A program made the position numbers and the translations under genes. This document shows positions 17,694-27,277 of a stretch of DNA of 64,000 nucleotides, one piece after another (positions within the stretch are counted from its first letter, which is position 1; every line of letters begins with the position of its first letter). The notes under the pieces are model-generated. The model ran no database searches. It saw nothing but the letters and a program-made list of their open reading frames with translations, and was not told the DNA's origin. Origin of the DNA: Flavobacteriaceae bacterium (GTDB lineage Bacteria > Bacteroidota > Bacteroidia > Flavobacteriales > Flavobacteriaceae); the NCBI GenBank assembly GCA_002862805.1, contig PKEA01000029.1, positions 25,329-89,328 on the forward strand. The letters run 5' to 3'.

Positions 17694-18923
17694 TTAATCT
17701 TCTGTTTCTTCTACAGTATCTTTATATTCTGGGTATAAGAAATTGTTATAAGGAAAACGTGTAATATGAACATCTCTTACAGCATCATATACTTTTTCTC
17801 TAAAGACCTCAAAGTTTTCTTTATTGGTTGCAGATATAAACAACGCATTGCTTTCGCCAACATTATGCATCCAAGTATTTTTCCATTCCTCTAGTGAATA
17901 ATGTTTGGGTTCTCTTTCTGTCATTAGATCGTCTTCAGCTAAGTATACTGGTTTATAGGCATCAATTTTATTAAAAACCATTATTATCGGTTTATCATCC
18001 GCTTTTATATCTTTTAAAATTGAATTTACCGATGCAATATGATCTTCAAACTCTGGATGAGAAATATCTACTACATGCAACAATAAATCAGCCTCTCTAA
18101 CTTCATCTAAGGTGCTTTTAAACGAGTCAACTAGTTGAGTTGGTAGTTTTCTTATAAAACCAACTGTGTCGCTTAAAAGAAATGGTAAATTTCGTATTAC
18201 GGTTTTGCGAACTGTAGTATCTAATGTTGCAAATAATTTATTTTCAACAAATACATCACTTTTCCCAATTGCATTCATTAAAGTTGATTTTCCAACATTT
18301 GTATAACCCACAAGAGCAACACGAACCATTGCGCCTCGATTTCCACGTTGTGTAGCCATTTGTTTATCAATTGCTTTAATTTTGTCTTTTAATAGCGAAA
18401 TTCTATCTCTTACAATACGTCTGTCCGTTTCAATTTCGGTTTCACCAGGACCGCGCATTCCAATTCCTCCTTTTTGACGTTCAAGATGCGTCCACATTCC
18501 TGATAATCTTGGCAGTAAGTATTGGCATTGCGCTAGCTCAACTTGTGTGCGAGCATAAGAAGTTTCTGCACGTTGGGCAAATATATCTAAGATAAGGTTT
18601 GTTCTATCTAATATTTTACAATCGATAATCTTAGAAATATTTTTTTGTTGAGATGGTGTTAACTCATCATCAAATATAACTGTTGAAATAGCATTATCAA
18701 TTACATAATGATTTATTTCATCAATTTTCCCTGTACCAACAAAAGTTTTTGGGTTTGGTTTTTCCATTTTTTGTGAAAAACGCTTAATTACTTCACCACC
18801 AGCAGTATAGGTTAAAAACTCAAGTTCATCTAAATATTCTTTTAATTTTTCTTCATCTTGGTTTTGAGTAACTATACCTACAATTACAGTCTTTTCAAAA
18901 TTGTGTTCTATTTTTTCTAACAT
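17694..18923 (-). CDS. hflX: Ribosome-associated GTPase HflX
   Basis: A 409-residue TRAFAC GTPase that in other bacteria splits stalled or stress-inactivated 70S ribosomes. It has an N-terminal HflX domain with the PxTFVGTGK motif, a coiled-coil linker with GGIGMRGPGETEIE, then the G domain: G1 GYTNVGKST (~205), G3 DTVGFIRKLP, G4 NKID and G5 SATN. Full length for the family. A -7 element TACCTTTG is seen upstream on this strand at 18943-18950. Confidence 0.96.
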   Translation of the reverse strand: MLEKIEHNFEKTVIVGIVTQNQDEEKLKEYLDELEFLTYTAGGEVIKRFSQKMEKPNPKTFVGTGKIDEINHYVIDNAISTVIFDDELTPSQQKNISKIIDCKILDRTNLILDIFAQRAETSYARTQVELAQCQYLLPRLSGMWTHLERQKGGIGMRGPGETEIETDRRIVRDRISLLKDKIKAIDKQMATQRGNRGAMVRVALVGYTNVGKSTLMNAIGKSDVFVENKLFATLDTTVRKTVIRNLPFLLSDTVGFIRKLPTQLVDSFKSTLDEVREADLLLHVVDISHPEFEDHIASVNSILKDIKADDKPIIMVFNKIDAYKPVYLAEDDLMTEREPKHYSLEEWKNTWMHNVGESNALFISATNKENFEVFREKVYDAVRDVHITRFPYNNFLYPEYKDTVEETED

Positions 18924-18942
18924 GGTCTTTCTTTATCTGTTA

Positions 18943-18950
18943 CAAAGGTA
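18943..18950 (-). promoter_or_regulatory. -7 element upstream of hflX
   Basis: The minus strand reads TACCTTTG, matching TAnnTTTG, 19 bp before the hflX ATG. No -33 TTG at good spacing. Confidence 0.45.
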
Positions 18951-18967
18951 GAACTATTTTTGCATAA

Positions 18968-18996
18968 AAAAACGTCCTGCATTGCAGGACGTTTTT
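18968..18996 (-). terminator. Rho-independent terminator of the TonB-receptor operon
   Basis: A 13-bp perfect stem (18968-18980 with 18984-18996), 3-nt loop and A/T flanks follow the DUF5689 stop at 19017 on the minus strand. Confidence 0.9.
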
Positions 18997-19016
18997 AAAA
19001 TATATAAAATCAATTA

Positions 19017-20300
19017 TTATTGAATTTTTACATTGTCTACTTCCCAAGTACTTGCGGCACTTGCTGTACAAGTATATTTGAATCCAATATAAACACTTCC
19101 ACCTGTATATGCAGAAAGGTCTATATTACCTGAATTAGTCCAAATATAACTTCCAGTATTAGTGTCATAAGTAGCCGTTAAGTTAGTCCATGTAGCAGAT
19201 GTAGGATTACCTGATCCACTATAGTTTGTAGAAATTTTAGCCTCTAATACATTTCCAGCAAATTTTGATGCAGTTTGGAATGTTAATGTAGCAGAAGAAA
19301 CAGAACTTAAGTCAATGCTAGGAGAAATTAACCAATCTTCATTAGCTGTTTGTCCTGAAGAAGCATAACCTGACATTTTAGCGCAATTTCCTGGGTTACC
19401 ATATTGAGTATCTAAAACCCACGCAGGAGTTCCAGAAACACTAAACTTAGTCCAACTTGCATAGTTGTTAGAGAATGTTTCTTCAAATAAAGGTACAACT
19501 CTATTATTTGTTAATTTAACATCGTTTAAAGTTCTAACCATGAATTGGTAATCACTACCGTATTTTGTTAAAACACCTCTAATTTTACCATTTTTATTAG
19601 GAATTATATTTGTTGCAAAAGAGGCATATTCACTTACTCTAACAATAATTGTATTTCCATCTACATCAGTAATAAGGTGATTTGTTGCTCCACCTAAATT
19701 ATTAACTGTTTCATCAAAATACATTTTACCTGTAGAAGCATCTGAAAACTGTACAGCATCAAATTCAATTAGCATATTTAAATACTGATTATTTTTTGCT
19801 TGTGTAATTGTTAAATGTTTAACGATATCATCTTCATTAACTTTTGTACAAGAACGTGTAATAATACTTTGATACTCTACACCAGAAATTCTTCCTACAC
19901 CACCAGCATAATCAGAACCTATAACAGTGCTATTATTTTGAGTGTTAAAAAATCTATCTTGCATTTTAATAAATACTTTTCTTCCTGGTTCGTATTTAGT
20001 ATATAAATTGTAGTTATCTACAGGTACACTGAAACCAACCATACCATCTATAGATGAAAAAGAAATAGATTTATAAAAGTTTCCACCTTGATCACTTGAA
20101 GTTACATAAGCCTCAATAATGTCGTCATTAGACCCATAAGATACAGCAGTACTAGTTGCAGCAGAAGCTATACTTTGTACAGTTACATTAGCAACCAAGT
20201 CAGTACAATTATCAGCTGGAGTTCCATAATCGTCACCGTTTACACAACTAAAAAAAGTTGCAAAAACAGCAGTTGTTAAAATTAATTTTAAATTTTTCAT
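19017..20300 (-). CDS. DUF5689 / choice-of-anchor J surface lipoprotein
   Basis: A 427-residue lipoprotein (FFSCVNGDD, Cys at residue 19). Residues ~25-260 form a DUF5689 domain (SYGSNDDIIEAYVTSSDQGG, later GKIRGVLTKYG), an OB-like module of Bacteroidota surface proteins. Residues ~265-427 form a choice-of-anchor J (MAM-like) domain with the DWLISPSIDL motif, ending in DNVKI. I start at the ATG encoding MKNLK, preceded by an A/G-rich AAGAAAG; an in-frame ATG 6 codons upstream would overlap the previous stop. It is last in the TonB-receptor operon and probably surface-exposed and substrate-binding. Confidence 0.88.
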   Translation of the reverse strand: MKNLKLILTTAVFATFFSCVNGDDYGTPADNCTDLVANVTVQSIASAATSTAVSYGSNDDIIEAYVTSSDQGGNFYKSISFSSIDGMVGFSVPVDNYNLYTKYEPGRKVFIKMQDRFFNTQNNSTVIGSDYAGGVGRISGVEYQSIITRSCTKVNEDDIVKHLTITQAKNNQYLNMLIEFDAVQFSDASTGKMYFDETVNNLGGATNHLITDVDGNTIIVRVSEYASFATNIIPNKNGKIRGVLTKYGSDYQFMVRTLNDVKLTNNRVVPLFEETFSNNYASWTKFSVSGTPAWVLDTQYGNPGNCAKMSGYASSGQTANEDWLISPSIDLSSVSSATLTFQTASKFAGNVLEAKISTNYSGSGNPTSATWTNLTATYDTNTGSYIWTNSGNIDLSAYTGGSVYIGFKYTCTASAASTWEVDNVKIQ

Positions 20301-20307
20301 AGCTTTC

Positions 20308-20940
20308 TTAATTTTCATTAAACAATTTTACATCATCAATTTGAAAAGCACCGTCTAAAGTAGTATTTGTTCCTGAGCCTTTAAATTTAAATGCAATATA
20401 TATTTCTCCATCATAAGGAGTTAAATTAACAGTAGACTTTACAAATTCATACCAAGAAACACTTGAAGTAGGAATGTTAGTGCCACTTAGGGCAGTCCAG
20501 GTAGCTGCTAAAACGTTTGTTCCATCATAATCTGTAGAAACGTAAGCAGTTAATGAATTGTCTGGAGAATCTACGTCTAAATGGTGTTGTGCAACACTAA
20601 ATTTAAGTACTGGACTAGATTTACCTGATATATCGATAGCCGGTGTAACTAACCAAACTTCATTTACAGCCGAACCAGATCCATAAGCACTAAATTCTGC
20701 ATAGCCATTTGTTACTCCACTACTTGTATATGTTTTTTCTCTCCACAACCACGTGCCTTGTTCAGCAAAGTTAGTCCATCCTGTCAAATCAAGATCTGTA
20801 TTTGGAGTGGCAGTTTGAAAATCTTCACTAAAAAATGGATTTCTAATGGTAGGAATTTCAAAATCATCATCACTAACACAACTAGTTGTTGTAACTAATG
20901 TAATGGTTAATAAAAATAAATTTTTAAATATATTTTTCAT
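20308..20940 (-). CDS. Choice-of-anchor J lipoprotein
   Basis: A 210-residue lipoprotein with a lipobox TTTSC (Cys at residue 21) and a C-terminal 'choice-of-anchor J' beta-sandwich shown by SEDFQTA, EVWLVTPAIDI and the closing FQIDDVKLF. It pairs with the following DUF5689 lipoprotein, which carries the same type of domain at its C terminus, so the two may have arisen by duplication. It lies 12 bp after the TonB receptor gene. It likely assists ligand capture at the cell surface. Confidence 0.87.
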   Translation of the reverse strand: MKNIFKNLFLLTITLVTTTSCVSDDDFEIPTIRNPFFSEDFQTATPNTDLDLTGWTNFAEQGTWLWREKTYTSSGVTNGYAEFSAYGSGSAVNEVWLVTPAIDISGKSSPVLKFSVAQHHLDVDSPDNSLTAYVSTDYDGTNVLAATWTALSGTNIPTSSVSWYEFVKSTVNLTPYDGEIYIAFKFKGSGTNTTLDGAFQIDDVKLFNEN

Positions 20941-20952
20941 AGTTATATTTTT

Positions 20953-23736
20953 TTAGAAATTAATATAGAAGTTTACAAAATATGTTCTTCCGTATCCGTA
21001 GAAATATTTTGGTCCAAATGCAGGAGTTCCATTAGCTTGGTCAGCTACTAAATCTGTATAAGTAGCTTTTCTTGATTGCTCAAAACCACCCGTTTTATAT
21101 TCAATATCTAATAAGTTGTTTATAGAAGCAAAGAAACCAAAAGTGTTTCTGTTTTTAGAGCTAATTCTCCATGATTTTCCTCCCACTAAATTAAACAACA
21201 TAAAGTCATCAAACTTCTCTTGTTTTAATAACTCTCTTACAGTTGTTTCATCAGCACCTGGATAAGAAATTCCTGTTGCAGGGTCGATTGTAAAGTTATC
21301 TGTTCTTAAAATACTAGAAACATCTAAATAACTACCAGCTAAGTAATTCGCGTTTGCACTTACCCACCAGTAATGAGGATCTCTATATTCTAAACCAAAT
21401 GAATATGCTTGTTGAGGCATTCCAGGTTGGTGGTAATCTTTTAAGTAAGCTGTTCCAAAATCTTTGATAGGATCTAAACCTATCGCAGCTCTACCATCGT
21501 CATTTGTTATTAGGTTTGCATTACTAGAATAAATATATTGTCCAAATGAAGCAGCACCCGTTGCTTTTATTGTAGAAGTAATTTGGTATTCTAATCCTAA
21601 TTCAGCACCCATAGATTGCTTGTCTAAACCGGTAACAATTTCACTAATAAAAGAATCATCTGCAGCTCCAGTTGAAGTGTTTACATCACCAATACCTTCT
21701 CCATAATAGAATGAAATCTCAGTTGTGTTTTGAATTTTAGTATAGAATCCAGAAAGACGAGCTTTTAATTTTGGTGTTCTAATGATATAACTGGCATCAG
21801 CACTAGTAATTGCTTCACTCTCTAAGCCCGGTGTGTAATTGTTATTTAAACGTGCATTAGAAAAAGAGTTTCTTAATGTTGGCGCTTGTGTCATATACAT
21901 TGCATTGAAATCTAATAAATGACGACCAGAAATCTTATATGTTAAACCTCCTTTGAAACCAAAGTTTTCAAAAATTTTCGAATCACTGTCTCCATAAGAG
22001 TTGTTAGCGTAAATTCCGTTTCTGTATAAACCTTCTCTTTTGTATTCTGTTCTAGAGAATGTTTGCGCTAAATAGAAATCTACTTTACTGTATGAAAATT
22101 TAAATTGAGTAAAACCATCAAAAGTAGTAGCAAATAGGTTGTAATTATAACCATAAGTGTCACCTTCACCAACAATTCTATCGGGATTGTTTAAGTCAGA
22201 TTGAGTTGCATCTCCTGTAAAGAAAGGGTCAATATCTGAAAAATAAGTTCCTCCCATTAAATCCAAAAGATTTTGATGATTGTGTGATTTTAATCTTTTA
22301 AAATTAGCAGAAGCATTTAAAGTAATGTTGTCAGATAAACTTGAATTTATGATAGAGTTTGCACTCCATAATTTATCATCAGTTCTATCTTCATATAAAA
22401 CATAAACACTTTGACCTGGGTTTACGCTGTTTTGGTTTGCAATATACATTGCATTCCAGTCTATTTGTGAATTAGATCTAAAAATGTTCGCCACATCATC
22501 TAGTTGTGCTTGAGTATATCCACCTAAATTACTGTAGTAACTAGGAAGGTTTCTATAGTATGTAGGATCAGGGTTATTTGCTGTTTGAAAGTCAATTCTT
22601 GAATTACCTATCGTTCCAAATTGATATGCAACATTAGTATTTAAAGTAGTTTTTTCACTTATTTTCCAATAATGAGATAACATGTTTACTGGCTCAGCAA
22701 TATCTTTATCTCTTGAATTTCTTTTTTTACCATCTTGCCAACCCCAGTATGAATTGTACTTGTACCCCATTAAGTCTGTTACTTCTTGAGTGTTTGGAGA
22801 AGATTTTCCTCTACTATTTTCTGCATAAATTGAAGTAAAGTTTAAACTGTGTTTATCGTTGAATTTTTTCTCAACACTTGCAAACATTGAGTTAGCACTA
22901 TAATCTGTTCCTTCAAAATGTCCTTCATCTGCCCATCTTCTTGAAGCAGAAACCACAAATGCCCATCCTTTATCATCTAAACCAGATACATGAGTTGCCA
23001 TTGCTCTCCAACTATAGTTTGTGTTTGTTCCAGAGAAAGTAACTCTAGAACCTTTTCTATAGTGAGAAGCTCTTGTGTTTATTTCTTGTGTACCTAAAGC
23101 TCCTCCAAAAGTAAAGTCTGATGGTCCAGAACCCATTGTAAACTCTTGGTTTCTTGTTGCATCATTTAAACCTCCCCAGTTACTCCATTGTGGTCTTCCA
23201 TCATAAAGCTTATTCATAGAAATACCATTAATCATAGTTTTTCCGTAAGCATTATCTAAACCTCTAATTCTAAAACGAGCTTGCCCCCAGTTAAAAGCAG
23301 CAGCTTGTTGATAAGTGTCTCTTGAGGCTTGTAATAACCCAGAAGTACTTTCAGAACCTGAGTTATCGTCTCCTAAATCGTTTTCTGTAATAGTAACTAA
23401 ACTTAATTGTTGTTCACTAGTTACATCTTCTTCTAGAACAACATTTCCTAGTTCTAAAGTTTCTCCTTTAGTTAATTCTAAAAGTAAAGTCTGCGTAATG
23501 TAACCAGAGTAACGAACATTAAGAATTTGTTCTCCATGAGGTAATTCTTGAAAAACAAAATTTCCTTCTGAGTTGGTTAATACAGATTGATTTGTACTTT
23601 GAATTGTTACTACAACATTTTGTAGTGCATTTTGTGATTTACCATCAATTACTTTTCCTGTTAAAGCTGGGTTTTCTTGTGCAAAAACAAAAAGAGCTTG
23701 CAATACAAATAATGTACTTAAAACAAGTTTTTTCAT
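20953..23736 (-). CDS. TonB-dependent outer-membrane receptor
   Basis: A 927-residue receptor. After a signal peptide (residues 1-19, FAQ) comes a carboxypeptidase-regulatory-like beta-sandwich (~25-110, LTGKVIDG and NSEGNFVFQELP), then a plug domain (~115-240, with NWGQARFRIRGLDN and KTMINGISMN), then the 22-strand barrel ending in an aromatic Phe. It imports a ligand using TonB/ExbBD energy. No SusD gene follows; instead two surface lipoproteins do. The divergent neighbour is a secreted endonuclease/phosphatase, suggesting import of a nucleic-acid or phosphoester product. The ligand itself is not determined. Confidence 0.92.
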   Translation of the reverse strand: MKKLVLSTLFVLQALFVFAQENPALTGKVIDGKSQNALQNVVVTIQSTNQSVLTNSEGNFVFQELPHGEQILNVRYSGYITQTLLLELTKGETLELGNVVLEEDVTSEQQLSLVTITENDLGDDNSGSESTSGLLQASRDTYQQAAAFNWGQARFRIRGLDNAYGKTMINGISMNKLYDGRPQWSNWGGLNDATRNQEFTMGSGPSDFTFGGALGTQEINTRASHYRKGSRVTFSGTNTNYSWRAMATHVSGLDDKGWAFVVSASRRWADEGHFEGTDYSANSMFASVEKKFNDKHSLNFTSIYAENSRGKSSPNTQEVTDLMGYKYNSYWGWQDGKKRNSRDKDIAEPVNMLSHYWKISEKTTLNTNVAYQFGTIGNSRIDFQTANNPDPTYYRNLPSYYSNLGGYTQAQLDDVANIFRSNSQIDWNAMYIANQNSVNPGQSVYVLYEDRTDDKLWSANSIINSSLSDNITLNASANFKRLKSHNHQNLLDLMGGTYFSDIDPFFTGDATQSDLNNPDRIVGEGDTYGYNYNLFATTFDGFTQFKFSYSKVDFYLAQTFSRTEYKREGLYRNGIYANNSYGDSDSKIFENFGFKGGLTYKISGRHLLDFNAMYMTQAPTLRNSFSNARLNNNYTPGLESEAITSADASYIIRTPKLKARLSGFYTKIQNTTEISFYYGEGIGDVNTSTGAADDSFISEIVTGLDKQSMGAELGLEYQITSTIKATGAASFGQYIYSSNANLITNDDGRAAIGLDPIKDFGTAYLKDYHQPGMPQQAYSFGLEYRDPHYWWVSANANYLAGSYLDVSSILRTDNFTIDPATGISYPGADETTVRELLKQEKFDDFMLFNLVGGKSWRISSKNRNTFGFFASINNLLDIEYKTGGFEQSRKATYTDLVADQANGTPAFGPKYFYGYGRTYFVNFYINF

Positions 23737-23793
23737 AAACGAAATTAAAATTATTATTAATTTAACATGCTAAGTATTAAACTTAACAGTGTG

Positions 23794-23829
23794 CAAAGGT
23801 ATAACTTTTAATAATATTATTTACCTTTG
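23794..23829. promoter_or_regulatory. Divergent -7 elements between TonB receptor and nuclease genes
   Basis: TACCTTTG occurs on the minus strand at 23794-23801 and on the plus strand at 23822-23829, 20 bp apart, back to back in the 148-bp divergent spacer. This layout would place each promoter's upstream region over the other's -7, suggesting joint control. Confidence 0.5.
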
Positions 23830-23884
23830 GCACCTATTTTGTAATAGAATTGACATTAACATAACATTAACTAACATATAATTT

Positions 23885-24991
23885 ATGAAAATTAGACAAT
23901 TATTTGCTGCAGTATTTATTCTTTTTACATTGAGTAATGTTTTTTCTCAAGAGAAAAAGTTTAAAATTCACACCGTTGCATTTTATAATTTGGAAAATTT
24001 ATTTGACACTATAAATGATCCTAAAACGTATGATGAAGAATATACCCCTGTAAATGGATGGACATCTAAAAACTACAAAAAGAAGTTGGATAACTTGGCA
24101 AGAGTTATAAATGAAATAGGAACAGGCGACAACCCTCTAAACTCTCCGGTTGTTATTGGAGTTTGTGAAATAGAAAATAGAGGAGTTTTAGAAGACTTGG
24201 TTAAACATCCAAAATTAGCAGCAAGAGGTTATAGTATTATACATTTTGATTCTCCTGATAAAAGAGGAATTGATGTAGGTTTATTATATCAAGGAAAGTA
24301 TTTTACACCTACTAGTTATACAAATGTTCCGTTATACATTTATTCAGATGATTCTAAAAATGGAAAGAAACCTAAAAAAGAGGAAGAAGAGGAAACTGAC
24401 GACAAAGGTTCTGTAGACTCTAAAACAAAAAGAATTTATACCCGTGACCAATTATTAGTTACTGGTATTTTAGACGGTGAGGAAGTTAGTTTTATTGTAA
24501 ATCACTGGCCATCTCGTTCTGGAGGTGAAAAGAAAAGTAGTCCAAATAGAGAAGCAGCTGGAAGGTTAAATAGAAAAATTATTGATTCTTTATATAAAAT
24601 TAACCCTAATGCTAAAATTATAACAATGGGAGATTTAAATGACGGTCCTTATAATAAGAGTGTTAAAAAAGAGGTTGGTGCAAAAGCATCTAAAGAAGAA
24701 GTAAAGCAATTTGGAATTTATAATCCAATGGAAAAAATGTCTCAAGACGGAATAGGAACTTTGGCTTATCGTGATTCTTGGGATTTATTTGACCAAATGT
24801 TATTATCAGAGCCTTACATTAGAAAAGATTTTAGTACATGGACATTCTGGAAAGCAGGAGTTTACAACAAACCTTTTTTAATTCAAAAAGAGGGTCCTTG
24901 GAAAGGTTATCCATTAAGAAACTCAAATGGAGTTCCAGGTTTTAGTGATCACTTCCCAGTTTATTTATATTTAGCAAAAGAAGTAAAATAA
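23885..24991 (+). CDS. Secreted endonuclease/exonuclease/phosphatase family protein
   Basis: A 368-residue EEP-superfamily hydrolase (DNase I-like fold) with a signal peptide (residues 1-21, VFSQ). Catalytic signatures are visible: FYNLENLFDT near residue 35, the Mg-binding Glu in GVCEIENRG (~residue 97), NHWPSRSGG (~residue 205), MGDLND and the C-terminal SDHFPVYLY. It could cleave extracellular nucleic acid or other phosphodiesters. It has a Lys/Glu-rich low-complexity loop near residues 160-180. It is divergent from the TonB receptor operon and ended by its own terminator. Confidence 0.9.
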   Translation: MKIRQLFAAVFILFTLSNVFSQEKKFKIHTVAFYNLENLFDTINDPKTYDEEYTPVNGWTSKNYKKKLDNLARVINEIGTGDNPLNSPVVIGVCEIENRGVLEDLVKHPKLAARGYSIIHFDSPDKRGIDVGLLYQGKYFTPTSYTNVPLYIYSDDSKNGKKPKKEEEEETDDKGSVDSKTKRIYTRDQLLVTGILDGEEVSFIVNHWPSRSGGEKKSSPNREAAGRLNRKIIDSLYKINPNAKIITMGDLNDGPYNKSVKKEVGAKASKEEVKQFGIYNPMEKMSQDGIGTLAYRDSWDLFDQMLLSEPYIRKDFSTWTFWKAGVYNKPFLIQKEGPWKGYPLRNSNGVPGFSDHFPVYLYLAKEVK

Positions 24992-25009
24992 AAAAAACAT
25001 AAAATCTTT

Positions 25010-25045
25010 AAAAGGTTAGTTGTGAATTATCATAGCTAACCTTTT
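25010..25045 (+). terminator. Rho-independent terminator after the endonuclease gene
   Basis: A 10-bp stem (25010-25019 with 25036-25045) and 16-nt loop run into a T-rich tract. Confidence 0.8.
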
Positions 25046-25081
25046 TTATTTTTAGTAACTTTACTTTTTATTTATTAGAAT

Positions 25082-25624
25082 ATGGAAATAGCAAAACCGT
25101 TTAATTTAACTAAGTGGATTGAAGACAATAGACACCTTCTAAAACCACCAGTGGGTAACAAAAATTTATATATAAACTCTGGAGATTATATTGTTATGAT
25201 TGTTGCAGGACCAAATGCAAGAAAAGATTATCATTATAATGAAACGGAAGAACTGTTTTACCAATTAGAAGGTAATATAACGGTTTATGTACAAGAAAAC
25301 GGTGAGAAAAAAGCAATGCGTTTAGGTGCTGGCGATATGTTTTTATTACCTGCTAAAGTGCCACATTCACCTGTTAGAGAAGAAAATTCAATTGGGTTAG
25401 TAGTTGAAAGAAAACGTGAAGGACAAGAAATCCCTGATGGTTTGCTTTGGTTTTGTGATAATTGTAATGAAAAATTACATGAGGTTTATTTCGAGTTAAA
25501 TGATATCGAAAAAGATTTTCTGTCTCATTTCAAGCATTTTTACGGCTCTAAAGAGTTAAGAACCTGTAAAAAGTGTGGAACAACTATGGAAACTGACGAA
25601 AGATTTGTTTCTAAAGAATCTTAG
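25082..25624 (+). CDS. nbaC: 3-hydroxyanthranilate 3,4-dioxygenase
   Basis: A 180-residue cupin dioxygenase that opens the ring of 3-hydroxyanthranilate in the kynurenine route to quinolinate/NAD. The iron ligands are in DYHYNETEELFYQ (His ~48, Glu ~54) and VPHSPVR (His ~97). The C terminus has the rubredoxin-like metal site of the bacterial subtype with two CxxC pairs (CDNC and CKKC). Its length fits. The other kynurenine-pathway genes are not in this window. The following aldehyde dehydrogenase is 79 bp away but has its own promoter. Confidence 0.93.
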   Translation: MEIAKPFNLTKWIEDNRHLLKPPVGNKNLYINSGDYIVMIVAGPNARKDYHYNETEELFYQLEGNITVYVQENGEKKAMRLGAGDMFLLPAKVPHSPVREENSIGLVVERKREGQEIPDGLLWFCDNCNEKLHEVYFELNDIEKDFLSHFKHFYGSKELRTCKKCGTTMETDERFVSKES

Positions 25625-25660
25625 GTTTAGCCCACTTTTTTTAATCTCATTAATATTCAA

Positions 25661-25678
25661 TATATTTGCACAAATATA
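25661..25678. promoter_or_regulatory. Symmetric promoter element upstream of the aldehyde dehydrogenase gene
   Basis: TATATTTGCACAAATATA is an inverted repeat with 8-bp arms and a 2-bp spacer. Each arm alone is a perfect -7 element (TAnnTTTG), one per strand, 26-43 bp before the ATG. It could direct bidirectional initiation or bind a dimeric regulator. Confidence 0.55.
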
Positions 25679-25703
25679 ACAAAAACAAGAAAAAAAGTTA
25701 AAT

Positions 25704-27257
25704 ATGTCAACAATAGCACAACAATTTGGAATGCAAGAAGCTTTAGCGCAATTAGGTGTAAAAGCAATAAATGAAGGAACTTCTACAGGAAGCGAGTGGT
25801 TTTCTAACGGAGAATTAATAGAAAGTTATTCACCAGTTGATGGTCAATTAATAGGAAAAGTAAAAGCGACTACTGCTGCAGATTATGAAAGAGTAATGCA
25901 GAGTGCAACAGCTGCATTTAAAACTTTTAGAGCAATGCCAGCTCCGCAAAGAGGAGAAATTGTTCGTCAATTTGGAAACAAATTAAGAGAATTAAAAGAA
26001 CCTCTTGGAAAATTAGTTTCTTATGAAATGGGAAAATCTTTACAAGAAGGTTATGGAGAAGTTCAAGAAATGATTGACATCTGTGATTTTGCAGTAGGTT
26101 TATCTCGTCAATTAAACGGACAAACGATTCCTTCTGAGCGTCCTGGTCACGTAATGAGAGAACAATGGCATTCAATAGGAGTTGTTGGAATTATTTCAGC
26201 GTTTAACTTTCCAGTTGCTGTTTGGGCTTGGAATACTGCTTTAGCATGGATTTGTGGAGATGTTTGTGTATGGAAAGCTTCAGAAAAAGCACCTTTATGT
26301 TCAGTTGCATGTCAAAATATTATTGCAGATATTTTAAAAGCAAATAATTTACCTGAAGGTATTTCTTGTATTATAAACGGAGATTATAAAGTAGGTGAAA
26401 TGATGACTACTGATACACGTATTCCATTAATTTCTGCTACAGGTTCTACTAGAATGGGAAGAATTGTTGGTAAAACAGTTGCTGAGCGTTTTGGTAAATC
26501 GTTATTAGAATTAGGAGGAAACAATGCAATTATCATTACTCCAACTGCCGACTTAAAAGTAGTTGTTCCTGGTGCAGTATTTGGCGCTGTAGGAACTGCA
26601 GGACAAAGATGTACTTCTACAAGAAGATTAATCATTCACGAATCGGTTTACGATAAAGTAAGAGATGCAATCGTTGGTGCTTATGGGCAATTGACTATTG
26701 GAAATCCATTAGATCAAAAAAATCATATTGGACCGCTTATCGATAAAGATTCTGTAAATACTTATTTAGCGGCAATTGAAGCAGCTAAAGCAGAAGGTGG
26801 AAAAGTATTAGTTGAAGGAGGCGTTCTTTCTGGAGAAGGATACGAATCGGGTTGTTATGTAAAACCAGCTATTATTGAAGCTGAAAACCATTTCAAAATT
26901 GTACAACATGAAACCTTTGCTCCTGTTTTATACTTAATGAAGTATTCTGGAGATGTAGAGAACGCAATTGAAATTCAAAACGGAGTAGCACAAGGTTTAT
27001 CTTCGGCTATTATGACAAACGAAATGAAAGAAGCAGAGAAATTCTTATCATTTGCAGGTTCAGATTGTGGAATTGCTAACGTAAACATCGGAACTTCTGG
27101 TGCTGAAATTGGTGGAGCATTTGGTGGTGAAAAAGAAACTGGTGGTGGACGTGAGTCTGGCTCTGATGCTTGGAAAGTATACATGAGAAGACAAACCAAT
27201 ACCGTTAACTATTCTGATCAATTACCTTTAGCACAAGGAATTAAGTTTGATTTGTAA
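25704..27257 (+). CDS. ALDH7-type aldehyde dehydrogenase
   Basis: A 517-residue NAD(P)-dependent aldehyde dehydrogenase of the antiquitin (ALDH7) type, which oxidises alpha-aminoadipate semialdehyde/piperideine-6-carboxylate and related aldehydes in lysine breakdown. The general base Glu is in LLELGGNNA (~residue 270), the catalytic Cys in GTAGQRCTSTRR (~residue 303), and the NAD-binding segment has TGSTRMG. The C-terminal GGGRESGSDAWK block is typical. Cytoplasmic. The specific substrate is inferred from family only. Confidence 0.93.
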   Translation: MSTIAQQFGMQEALAQLGVKAINEGTSTGSEWFSNGELIESYSPVDGQLIGKVKATTAADYERVMQSATAAFKTFRAMPAPQRGEIVRQFGNKLRELKEPLGKLVSYEMGKSLQEGYGEVQEMIDICDFAVGLSRQLNGQTIPSERPGHVMREQWHSIGVVGIISAFNFPVAVWAWNTALAWICGDVCVWKASEKAPLCSVACQNIIADILKANNLPEGISCIINGDYKVGEMMTTDTRIPLISATGSTRMGRIVGKTVAERFGKSLLELGGNNAIIITPTADLKVVVPGAVFGAVGTAGQRCTSTRRLIIHESVYDKVRDAIVGAYGQLTIGNPLDQKNHIGPLIDKDSVNTYLAAIEAAKAEGGKVLVEGGVLSGEGYESGCYVKPAIIEAENHFKIVQHETFAPVLYLMKYSGDVENAIEIQNGVAQGLSSAIMTNEMKEAEKFLSFAGSDCGIANVNIGTSGAEIGGAFGGEKETGGGRESGSDAWKVYMRRQTNTVNYSDQLPLAQGIKFDL

Positions 27258-27277
27258 TTTTCAAACGAAATAATAAT

